Shown here: in pieces, positions 1 through 9,911 of the stretch
Numbering within the stretch: the stretch's first letter is position 1
Layout: every line of letters starts with the position of its first letter
NCBI GenBank assembly: GCA_019096195.1
Contig: JAGTXK010000229.1
Span: 186,001 to 250,000, forward strand
Direction: 5' to 3'
Source of the DNA: Boletus sp. NGJ
Taxonomy: Eukaryota; Basidiomycota; Agaricomycetes; Boletales; Boletaceae
Length of the DNA stretch: 64,000 nt
Translations under genes and position numbers: made by a program
Notes under the pieces: model-generated
What the model saw: only the letters and a program-made list of their open reading frames with translations
What the model was told of the DNA's origin: nothing
Databases searched by the model: none

Positions 1-79
1 GCACACCTGGCATGGCCGCTTAGGTCATGCGAACTACCGTGCAGTCCATAACCTTGCACGCACCGGCCAAGTTGAAGGT

Positions 80-2907
80 ATGCCCATCGACTTCTCCGTC
101 CATCCTGGCGCCTGTAACCATTGTGCACTCGGCAAACAGACCAGAACGAGTGTACCTAAGGTCAGGCTGGGGATTAGAGCAGATCACAGACTGGGCATTG
201 TACATGTCGACTTGATGGACTTCCCCGATCACGTCTCAGCGTCGGGTAACAAACATGTAATGAACATCATTGATGACTTCTCTTCCTACATTTGGTCCAT
301 TCCCATTGGTTCCAAGTCCAATGCCTACAATGCACTCCTCGCATGGGAGCGTGTGCGCGAGCTGGAAACCTCACTTCGCGTTGGCACTTACCGTTCCGAC
401 AATGGTGAACTGAAACGTAGTGACCTGCGAGAGTGGCTCCTCTCGCAGGGCTCTCAACATCAGTTCACCGCTCCTCACCTTCAGCCCACAACAGGCGTGT
501 TGAACGGGTACATCGCACTCTCATGGGCAAGGCGCATGTAATGCGTTCCGCATGTGGTATGCCAACCAACAGTTGGGATGAATTCATCGTGACTGCGTGC
601 TATCTGACCAATCGCACTCCTGTCAAATCGCAGCTCGGATATACCCCATTCGAACGGTGGTTTGGGACACGGCCTAACCTCTCTCATCTGCGTGAGATTG
701 GGTGTCGTGCGTTCGTACTTACTCAAAACGTACACAAACCTAAGGTTTATGACCGCTCGATCGAGTGTGTGCTGGTGGGGTACTCACTTGACTCTAAAGC
801 TTATCGACTTTACCACCGGACGAGTGGTAAAATGATCACCAGTTTTCATGTTTCTTTCATCGAATCCCATCAAAACACGAACCCGTCTCCGTCCCCCACA
901 TCATCTGATTCCGTTCCAGCGAGTAGCGAACCCGTTACTACGCCCTCGATCGCTGTTGTCCCTCCCAAAAGCCCTGACCCCGCAGTCCCCGAACTGCGTC
1001 GTTCCAATCGTGTCCCGATCCCCTCCGCACGACTACGTGCATCACTGGAACAGATCCACCTAACTCGTAACCATGCACTCTCGGTGTATGACACATCCAT
1101 CACCGACTTGGAGAAGGATTGTGATACAACCGTAGACGGTCTGACAGCACTGCTTTCGGTCGGATGTACGGACAGTGATGACGATGGCCCTCATCCCCCA
1201 CGGGTGCCCACCCATCCCGATTCTAATATACATTGTCCAACTGATCCAGGGTCTTACGCTGAAGCCATGGCTTCCAAGCATGCCGATGAGTGGAGATCCG
1301 CGTTACAGGAAGAATTTGACTCTTTGCAGCGTATGGGCGTTTACAAACTTGTCCCGCGCTCTGCAGTACCTCCCGGTCGTCGAATTATGCGGGGGCGAGC
1401 CATCTTCAAACTCAAACGTGACGCTAATGGTAACCCTGCACGTTTCAAAGCAAGATATGTTTGTCGGGGTTACTCAGCTGTTTTTGGCCAGGGTTACTTC
1501 AAGACCTCTTCGCCTACAGCGCGTCTCGAATCTTTCCGAATTCTTGCACACATTGGCGCTTCACTCGATTGGGAAATGGAACAACTGGACATCAAGACCG
1601 CATATCTGAATGGGTCTCTTGCTCCGGACGAGGTGTGTTTCATGGAACAACCTGATGGTTTCGCGGTACCTGGGAAGGAGGATTGGGTCTGGGAACTGCA
1701 AAAAGGCCTGTACGGAATGAAACAGAGTGGCCGCGTGTGGAATGAGACGCTACACTTATATATGAGCAATTGGGGTTTCCAACGTCTCGAGTGCGAGCAC
1801 CGCATTTACTTCCGTCAACAGGGCGAGGAGACCATCGTTGTCGCCATACACGTCGACGATTTCTTCCTTGTTGGCAACTCAAAATTTGCCCTTTCCAAAT
1901 TCCGCGACCAACTGCAAACCGTTTGGCAAATCTCAGACGTCGGAGACGCACATTTTTGCGTAGGCATCGCGTTATCCCGTGACCGCGGCAAGAGAACAGT
2001 TATGCTGTCTCAGACTGCGCTTATCGATCGAGTTGTTGAGCAATTCGGACTCGCTGATGCCCACCCTGTACCTACGCCCATGGACAGCAATCTTCGGTTA
2101 ACCCGACCATCAGATACCCCTTCCACTGATGAACGCGCTACGCTGGATCGGATCCCATACCGCTCACTAGTCGAATCGCTGATGTACATCGCAATTGGAA
2201 CACGACCCGACATTGCATATGCAGTACAACAACTCTGTCGTTATCTCGATTGCTATCACCGCATTCATTGGGAAGCTGCCAAACGCGTTGTTCGATACCT
2301 CAAAGGGACTCGCACTCTCGCGTTGTGCCTCGGGGGTGAACACCCTGCCCGGCTTTTGGGCCACACTGATTCGGACTATGCAGCCTGCATTAATACCCAT
2401 CGTTCATTGAGTGGGTACTGTTTCTCCTTGGGAGGAGGAGTCGTAACGTGGTCAACACGCCAGCAACATGTCATCGCACTCTCAACTTGCGAAGCAGAAT
2501 ATATTGCGGCGGGCGAGGCGACACAAGAACTCTTATGGCTACGCACATTACTAGCCTCTATCGGTTATCACCAATCAACTGCAACGCCTCTTCTATGCGA
2601 TAACCGCGGTGCAATTGTCACCTCGGAGGACCCTACTTTTCATGCGCAAATGAAACACATCGACACGCGTTACTATCACATTCGTCATCATGTCCGACAC
2701 TCGAGATTGCAGCTACACTATGTCCGGTCCGCGGATAATCTTGCGGACATCTTTACTAAAGCACTTCCCCGTCCTGCGTTCGTGAAATTACGTGCTTTAT
2801 TGGGCCTGTTGGATTCTCGACGCGAGGAGGAGTGTTGGAACGCGCTGAAGCCAGTATATACATTAATTTCGGACTTCCACCTTTTGGTATTCAAACCCTC
2901 TACTTAA
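80..2907 (+). pseudogene. copia pol remains (integrase, RT, RNase H)
   Basis: These are the coding remains of the copia polyprotein. The integrase lies at about 80-1000, followed by a Pro/Ser-rich linker at about 870-1050. The reverse transcriptase spans about 1330-2050 and RNase H about 2330-2800. Reading is open over most of this length, through the polypurine tract and a little way into the 3' LTR. It is treated here as a fossil and not reconstructed. Confidence 0.85.
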
Positions 2908-2986
2908 ACTCTTCAACCTCGCTTCATGCCTCTCATCCCGTTTCCATACGGTATTGAGAGACTTACCGTGTGCCTTAGTTCTAACA
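2833..2986 (+). repeat. 3' LTR of the copia element
   Basis: This 154 bp LTR is inferred from three signs. A purine tract (CGAGGAGGAG) ends at 2832. The LTR opens with TGTTGGAAC. It closes with GTTCTAACA, the near-perfect inverted repeat of that opening. The 5 bp after it (gtatt) would be the target duplication, but the partner lies outside the window and cannot be checked. Confidence 0.75.
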
Positions 2987-3189
2987 GTATTTAGTCTCAC
3001 CAGAGGAGTGGCACGGTCGTCAGTATCTTCAAAGTCTGCATGCATTGATAGATCATCACTTCGCTATGTAGTAGTACAAGTCAAATGTTTCTCCTTATAG
3101 ACTAAATATTGCCTTGCTCATTGAAGCATTGACTCGAATTTTCCAGCTATGCTTGAGCAAATCGCATCGCAAAGGCAACTTTGATGCTC

Positions 3190-4083
3190 CTAGATGACGA
3201 GATTATTCAGTACTGATGTGATCCTCGCTAAGAGAGAATATACCGGATTAAAGGTAGCCTGATGGCTCTGACGGTCCAAGAGGCGCGCAGCGTAGGCGTG
3301 GAATTTGGCATATCTTTCGCCAGTCAACACTGAGAGAAATTCACTACCCTGCCCGAACGGGAATTTTCCTATCTCGTTCGCGGAAGCGATCTTCAACCGA
3401 GCGATGAAGGGCGTAATGGCAATGTCTGCAATGGTGTATTGATTTCCCATAGCGTAGCTTCCAGTAGCTGGCAAGATGTTCTGGATTGTTTCAGCACACG
3501 TCAAGAGGTCTTCGTACCCCTCTCCACGCACGAGGAACTTCTTGAATGCAGGGACGAATTTGGAGCTGACAACCTCGATGAAAATTCGGGTTTGTGCGCG
3601 GAGAACCGGGTCCTTCGGGATAAGGTTGGCCTCCGGGAAGAGACTGGCGACGAATTCGACAAGGACGAGAGATTCAACGAGCTTCACAGACTCGGGAGAC
3701 GGGTTCTCTGGAGGAACGTCAGGACCGCCGTAAGCGATAGCGGGTACCTATTTCATGCAGGCGCTGGCTAAGAGGTCAGTCGTATTGTGGGCTAGAACGT
3801 CGAACTACCTTGCTTGCTAGGTTCACCTCGGGAGCATACCACTCGGGTTTGTTCCGCAAATCGATCTGGTAGGCTTTGAATTCGGCTTTGGCCTCTGCGA
3901 GTGCGATCTCGACCTTTCATTACAACTTGTGAGTACGCAATGCAACCGTGCGTCAGGACAACTTACCCTGTGTGCATAGGGGCAGGCCTGACCCACAGAG
4001 CGCGACACAAATTGGTCAGTAATGTAAAGATGCTAGTCTGTCGTCAAGTGTACCTTGGCAGTGTACAACGTGATTGAGCTCAT
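3190..4083 (-). CDS. Glutathione S-transferase, omega-like (GTO) class
   Basis: The protein is probably a cytosolic glutathione transferase/thiol transferase of the fungal omega-like type. Four exons, all in phase 0: 4083-4054, 3987-3967 (a 21-nt exon), 3913-3809 and 3747-3190, coding for 237 residues with GT...AG introns. The N-terminus MSSITLYTAK runs into ACPYAHRV, the thioredoxin-fold active site with a catalytic Cys (CPY) instead of the Tyr/Ser of classical GSTs. VPAIAYGG supplies the cis-Pro that contacts glutathione. The C-terminal helical domain includes YTIADIAITPFIARL, the typical N-capping Asp region. The start is the ATG directly before the beta-1 strand. Length and order match the family and I see no lesion. 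It stands alone between transposons; the physiological substrate is not evident. Confidence 0.9.
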
Positions 4084-5069
4084 GGTGGGATGCTTGCTTG
4101 ACCCAGTTTATCGTCTATTGCAGGTTATTATCTGTCATTCATATAATTTTGTCTATTTGTTCGTACACGAAGCCAACACTCAATTGACCTTCCCAAGCGA
4201 GGTGATAGTCCGCGGATCACATCGGGCTCTAATTGATAATAGCCTACCGGGTTTAGCGAGCCAAAATGGCACCTTTTAGGTGACCGTATTCAGCATAGCT
4301 CAAGTCCATGCTGTAAATTTCCTTTTTTCACCAGCCGTCCTCCAATCATAATTCTCGAAGGCCTGCGGTAGAGTCGTCTAGCAATAACGTTACATACCAC
4401 CTTTCAGATTAGTATGTCTCATCACCGACCCTACTGTACCTGTCTGTACGGAAGCAACCGGGAGGGTGAGTGTTACCCGTACCCGTGACTCCGAGTTAGC
4501 AACCGGTGACTGTCAATGGAACTGGCAGCCTGTTACAAGGTCCTTGACAATTTTGGTCAAGAGTGCCATATGGATGTTGTTCGGCGGCATCCGAGCATCG
4601 GTGATAGGTCAGAAGGACGATTTCGTTCGCAGCGTACGACGGCCGAGATTCGGAAATCGCTGAACGGTCAATTGTGCCTGGTATCAGCGGGATACGAAAG
4701 GGGCAGTCATGTCATCTCTAGCCTGGTACACGGCCAATTCAACGAGGCGTTTACCACATATTTGCCGAAAATTCTTTGTGTGTCCCATATACGATGACAA
4801 ACATGTCTCAACAGAGCAGTGTACAACCATTTGAGTCATCATTGGTTAGGCATCACTAATTGTATATCTGGTTTACTTGGAATGTCTGAGGTCCGTCTGA
4901 GGTCAGTGGTGGCACCAATAAGCCTTTATGTAATATTCGGCCCACGGTGGCACCCGTCTCGCCAGCATGTCACACGGGAGGTGTGATCAGCGGACGGCAA
5001 AAATGACATGGTAACACCACGCCATTTGTTCCACAAACACCATTGCTATGTCCGACGGACATAGGCGTT
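4084..5069. other. Intergenic stretch without a recognisable gene
   Basis: No protein family, splice pattern or RNA gene is recognisable here. The longest open stretch (4516-4797, + strand) has no recognisable motif and is probably spurious. A perfect 9-bp-arm palindrome, CTATGTCCG-A-CGGACATAG, lies at 5046-5064, five bases before the left LTR of the chromovirus compound. The five bases at 5065-5069 (gcgtt) probably form the left target duplication of that compound. Confidence 0.5.
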
Positions 5070-6108
5070 TGTTACGATTACTGAAGGGGGTACATCTTTT
5101 CCCCTTCCTTCTCCCCCCGTAGGACTATGGGACGACCTTTTCTTCGACTCTGACCAGGGATTCCCCCGCAACACCGACTCAGGCATCGCCCCATCCAGAA
5201 CTACCTTTCTAGGAAGTTACATGTAACTTCCTCTTTAGGAACCTACCCGTTTGGTATGGACACCGCCTTCTTATTTCATTTGATATATGCCTTCTTCCTT
5301 TTTGATCCGATCACAGACATTACCTCCTTGGCTATGTTCTCTCGCACATAGCCCAGTATTCCTACCTTCCCCTTTTGATTCATGCCTTGATCCACTTATA
5401 GTAATCTTTCGCCTGTGACTAACAATTACTATATTTGTTACGAAGCCTGCCCTAGACGGGTAAGGCCTATAAATAGGGACGCGGGCCCTTCATGTAACTC
5501 TAACCTAGATCTACACTCCTTCCCGTGTAATCTACTGCTTCTCCCGCTAAAGGTTCCACTTCACCTCAGAAGCCTTCTCCCGCGATCTGGAGGTGCTCGC
5601 CCTTGTGCTCGTGATCATCCTACTCATCACTTCGCACTTGTGTGCCGTCGTTGCCGTCACCCGCTTCTAAAGCTTCGGCAACTCCAACGACCAACAGAGG
5701 TTGGTCATCGTCGGTCAGGACTCCGCCACTGACCCAGCAAGACCGGGACTCTGCCACCGGCACTCGTAAAGCCCGAGACTCTGCCATCGGCATCGAAGAC
5801 TCCGCCATTCAATATTAGGCCCAGTAAGCCCTAGGAATCAGCAGACGGAAGGCTACTGCTCCTAGGCCTGCGCACCAGTCTGCCCCCTCCTCAGTGTAAG
5901 GATTGGGATTCCGTGGTAAATCCGAGACTCCGCCATCGGTCGTAGAGGTAACGAGAGGACTCTATGTAAAGCTAGCAGTGGTCCCCAGTCAGAGGGTATT
6001 TGGGCCTCTGGAGGTTAAGTAATCTCTTCCTCAAGCCTGCTAGTCCGGTAATCCAACAGGTGTTGGGATTATATGGGAACGTGTCACCAATTGTTACCCG
6101 GCATAACA
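5070..6108 (+). repeat. LTR-A (outer left, + orientation)
   Basis: A 1039 bp LTR bounded by TGTTACG...CATAACA. Orientation is set by the core promoter: TATAAATA at 5468-5475, then the inferred RNA start AACCTAGATCT at 5502-5512. It is the sister of LTR-C; they differ by one indel of about 21 bp and some 16-17 substitutions, nearly all transitions. Minus-strand gag sequence abuts its U5 end across ATTCC. Confidence 0.88.
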
Positions 6109-7330
6109 ATTCCTGTGCGGCAGCTTCGTGTACTCGTTCCAAAATGAGTCCTCGCTCATCCAGTCCCATGTTGTAGACTGTTTGCAGCGTTCTAAGAATG
6201 GTGTCTTGTCCGTTCTGTTTGGCGACTTCTGTGAGATATTTGTCCAAGGCATCTTGTGGCGTTTCTTGCGTGACGACCACCCTAGTGTGCGTTTCCTGTG
6301 GTTTCCTATATTCCTCTCTCCTAGCCGGTCGATACCCTGGGTGGTTCCTGGTACTGCACCCAGTCTTGTTGCAGATGAAGCATCTTTGCTCTTTCATCCA
6401 CTTGGCTCGTTCGATAGGAGATAATGTGATCCTGTCCACGTCCATGGCGTTTGAATCGTGGTGATTTCCTCGGCCTCTTCCAAAGGACGCAAAAGGTCCC
6501 TTCTGTATTCCTTCAATCCGTTGCCATGCCCCATGGATGTTGGCAGCTACTTTGTGGACCTCTTCCATTTTCTTGGCTTTTTGGAAGGTCTCGCTGTTAA
6601 CCATTTGTCGGGCAATGTGTGGGTCGATTCCCCTAAGGAAGAATTCGAGGATAGAGTGGAATTCTTGCAGTTCCGAGCGAACCACTAGCAATGAGAACTG
6701 GGAGATGAATTTATCAAATCCCTTCGGGTCCTTGGTGTTTTGTCGGAGGGACCCTAGGTCTGCCATTGCCAGGTTGCTGGTATTATGGGGAGTGAAGGTG
6801 AGGGTGAAGGCTTTCTTAATTTCGTTATAGGATTTGTCTGCGAGTGGCATGGTGTCGTCGAGTAGCCTGGTCAGCCAGGCTTCTGCAAACGCTTTTCCTC
6901 TTCCCTTGGACATCCGGTTCAGCAGGATGAGCCTCTTGGCTTCCTCGGTGAACTTCTCTGCGCCTCCTAGATGGAAATATCCTTCCATCGCCATGAGCCA
7001 TCTCTTGGCATTGTGTGTCTCCCCTGAGAACTCCTCAGGCAGGGCAGCTTTAATTTCAACCATATCGTCTTCATCGTCTGTGTCTTCTTCGGGCCGGGGA
7101 TTTCCTGGATCGGGACTAGATCTTCCGCTTGGGAATAGTGGGTTGGGTGAGTCTACTCGGATAGAGACCGGTTGGAATGCTGGCAGTGGGATGGGAGCGT
7201 CTGATGGGGTCGCGGTGCGAGAGTGGAGACCACCTGGAAAATCTGGTCGTCTGGATTGATCTGGAAATGCGTGGACGGGAGGGTCGTTGTAATGGGATGA
7301 TGACCCTGGGATCCTTCTTGATGAAGACAT
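6109..7330 (-). pseudogene. gag of the chromovirus (fossil)
   Basis: Gag-like protein whose reading starts at 7330 and runs open to the edge of LTR-A (and on into LTR sequence to 5972). A Pro/Ser-rich N-terminus of about 90 residues is followed by a Retrotrans_gag-type capsid domain (EEFSGETHNAKRWLMAME through FLRGIDPHIARQ). Near residue 315 comes a zinc knuckle of the CFICNKTGCSTRNHPG type common in basidiomycete gypsy elements. Upstream on the same strand are LTR-B and a primer-binding site, as expected for a 5' end. Its natural downstream partner, pol, lies at the other end of the compound. Confidence 0.82.
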
Positions 7331-7505
7331 ATCGGAGGTAGGAGTAGAAGCCCATGATGGTGTGGCTTCCTCTTCTCGATCTTCTCCTAGGAGATGGGAA
7401 AGGTTAATTCTGTGCAGTGCGTAGAGCGAGGGCCTATCCTCTGATAGGCAGTTTCGACTCCTTGTCGATGGGAGTTGCTAGACTGAATAGTCTTCGGCAA
7501 TTTAT

Positions 7506-7516
7506 AACCTAGATCT
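7506..7516 (-). promoter_or_regulatory. Self-priming primer-binding site
   Basis: Two bases beyond the U5 end of LTR-B (minus strand) lies AGATCTAGGTT. It is the exact 11-nt complement of AACCTAGATCT, which begins 34 nt after the TATA box in each LTR, that is at the expected 5' end of the RNA (8101-8091 in LTR-B). An 11-nt match between the RNA start and the PBS is the known hallmark of Tf1/sushi-type chromoviruses, which prime reverse transcription from their own 5' end rather than from a tRNA. The RNA start itself is inferred from the TATA distance. Confidence 0.75.
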
Positions 7517-7518
7517 TT

Positions 7519-8544
7519 TGTTACGCCGGGTAACAATGGTGACACGTTCCCGTATAATCCCAACACCTGTTGGATTACCGGACTAGCAGGCTTGAGGAAG
7601 AGATTACTTAACCTCCAGAGGCCCAAATACCCTCTGACTGGGGACCGACTGCTAGCTTTACGTAGAGTCCTCTCGTTACCTCTACGACCGATGGCGGAGT
7701 CTCGGATTTACCACGGAATCCCAATCCTTACACGAGGAGGGGGCAGACCGGTGCGCAGGCCTAGGAGCAGTAGCCTTCCGTCTGCTGATTCCTAGGGCTT
7801 ACTGGGCCTAATATCGAGTGGCGGAGTCCGGCTTGCTGATGCCGGTGGCGGAGTCCCGGTCTTGCTGGGTCAGTGGCGGAGTCCTGACCGACGACGACCA
7901 ACCTCTGTTGGTCGTTGGAGTTGCCGAAGCTTTAGAAGCCGGTTACGGCAACGACGGCGCACAAGTGCGAAGTGATGAGGAAGATGATCACGAGCACGAG
8001 GGCGAGCACCTCCAGATCGCGGGAGAAGGCTTCTGAGGTGAAGTGGAACCTTTAGCGGGAGAAGCGGTAGATTACACGGGAAGGATGTGTAGATCTAGGT
8101 TAGAGTTACATGAAGGGCCCGCGTCCCTATTTATAGGCCTTGCCCCTCTAGGGCAGGCTTCGTGACGAATATAGTAATGTCTAGTCGCAGACGAAAGATT
8201 ACTATAAGCGGATCAGGCATGAGTCCAATGGGGAAGGTAGGAGTACTGGGCTATGTGCGAGAGAGCATAGCCGAGGAGGCAATGTCTATGATCGGATCAA
8301 GAAGGAAGAAGGCATGTATCAGATGAAATAGAGAAGGCGAGTGTCCATACCAAACGGGTAGGTTCCTAAAGAGGAAGTTACGAATAACTTCCTAGAAAGG
8401 TAGTTCCGGATGGGGCGATGCCTGGGTTGGTGTCGCGGGGAATCCCAGGGGAATCCCTGGTCAGAGTCGAAGAAGAGGTCGTCCCATAGTCCTACGGGGG
8501 GAGAAGGAAGGGGAAAAGATGTACCCCCTTCGGTAACCGTAACA
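7519..8544 (-). repeat. LTR-B (internal, minus orientation)
   Basis: A 1026 bp LTR with TGTTACG...CGTAACA termini. Its promoter (TATAAATA, 8135-8128) fires on the minus strand toward gag. On its U3 side lie ORF3 and a polypurine stretch (GAGGAGGG, about 8549-8556), as for a 3' LTR. On its U5 side lie the PBS and gag, as for a 5' LTR. One LTR therefore serves both ends, as in a one-LTR circle. It is more diverged from LTR-A and LTR-C than they are from each other. Confidence 0.88.
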
Positions 8545-9903
8545 TTACCCTCCTCGTAGTCTTGAAGTTCCATCTCAAGAACTCCTATCTCCCTCGTTCT
8601 CCTCGTAGTTGGTAAGGTCCCAGGAGTCGTCGAAGACTCCCTGGCTGGGGCACGTCTGGTATCCGTGTCCCGTCCTCCACAGTACGTGCAAGTTCTTCGT
8701 GGGCAAGCATACTGTGGATGGTTGGGGGCAACCACCCTACAGTAGGGGCAGCGGTACTGGGGGCAGGCTGGCCGAAGGTGACCTTGACGTCCGCATTCGT
8801 AGCAGCGGATGCCGGCGAGGGGAGTTCGATGGTTATGAGGCGATCCGGCGCTGGGCAGGGGATTGGGATTACTAGCCATTGGGTCGGAATGGCTGGTAGA
8901 AGAGGCGCCTGCGGCGGCCCCAGGAATGGGAATGGCGGAAGGAGTAGGGCTCCTCGTTGTAGAGTTCCCCAGTGCGTGGAGAAGACCTCGGTTGTTGGGG
9001 CGAGAGGGAAGGCCGACCGAGAATACCATGGCTCCTCGTCGGCGGAGGGTTCTGGTGGGTCGGGAAACGGCTGGGGGAGGAACTGCGAGGATTGGTACTG
9101 GGGGGGTTCCTCGAGAGGAGGGGTTGGGACTTGTGGAGGAGGGGGAGGCGACAATGGTGTCGTCGGAGGACTGGGCTCTCCGTGTCTCTGGAGAGTTTCT
9201 ATCAACTCCGTTAGTGCTTCTGACTCCGTTGAGGTTCTCCATGGGTCGCTCCGCCACGGAAGGGTTTCGTCTCGGGGGAACGGGGTAGGAGGGCGTGGTG
9301 GTTGTAGAGGGGGCAAAGAAAACGCGACTTTCTTCTTCCGAGAGGGAGAGGATGGTGGGGTGGAGGAGGCGATCACGGGTGTTGATGGGTAAGAAGGGCG
9401 AGGGAGTAGTTGAACCCTCGATGAAAAGGAGGTCGAGAACAAGTTCGCGAATCTCGAGGATCCCTTCCGTTGCCCTTTCTTCTTCGGCAGTCTGTTGGGC
9501 ATTGGAGTCATGGGGACCTGCCGAGTTCCCATAGGTCCTGGAGAGAAGGGATCGAAGTGAGGAGTAGGATCTGTAGAGGGCGACGAGTTGGACGAGAGAG
9601 TCGTCGCAGGAGAAGAAGGGGATGGTCTGAAGGATCCGAACTGCGATGGGGTCGTCGAGGATGGCGGCATAGAGATTTCGGCGGTGAGTTGGGGGAGAGT
9701 CGGTTGAGGCGTACGGAAAGGGGGCGAGAGTCATCTACCAGGTGTGATGATAGGGGCAGTAATCGATCTTGCAGAAGCACCAGTGTTGTTCGATATGTTT
9801 GGGGATATCTAGGTCTGGGTATTGCTTCTGAAGGCGGGCTTGGGTGAGAGCAGCGGATACTCGGGCGAGTAGAATGAAGAGGGAGGTGTTGTCTTGGGGC
9901 ATG
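8319..9903 (-). pseudogene. Third ORF downstream of pol, zinc-knuckle protein (fossil)
   Basis: A Pro/Ser/Thr-rich coding region that starts nine bases after the pol stop (ATG at 9903) and runs to the polypurine tract and into LTR-B. Toward the C-terminus it carries a CCHC knuckle, CYECGRQGHLRPACP, followed by further CxxC pairs (CPYC, CTYC). No integrase, RT or membrane segment is visible and there is no envelope-like pattern. Position and zinc motifs suggest a nucleic-acid-binding accessory protein. I cannot name the family. The copy looks broken in about one place. Confidence 0.6.
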
Positions 9904-9911
9904 GGTTCGTC

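Larger units (their letters stand above)
1..2986 (+). mobile_element. Ty1/copia LTR retrotransposon, 3' part (fossil)
   Basis: The element enters from the left window edge and ends at its 3' LTR. In order it shows the end of the GAG-pre-integrase zinc region (GACNHCALGKQTR), the integrase core (VDLMDF and YRSDNGEL), a reverse transcriptase (EMEQLDIKTAYLNG and the AIHVDDFFLVG box) and a copia-type RNase H (GHTDSDYAA, LSTCEAEYIAA). The order integrase, RT, RNase H is diagnostic of copia rather than gypsy. Gag, protease and the 5' LTR lie outside the window. The copy looks broken, with one or two breaks in the visible part, but most of the coding region is well preserved, so it is not very old. 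Confidence 0.93.

Noticed and set aside
8585-9670. Second long minus-strand open frame overlapping ORF3
   Set aside because: It lacks the zinc motifs and any start context, and its low-complexity Pro/Ser content is what a shifted frame of ORF3 would give.
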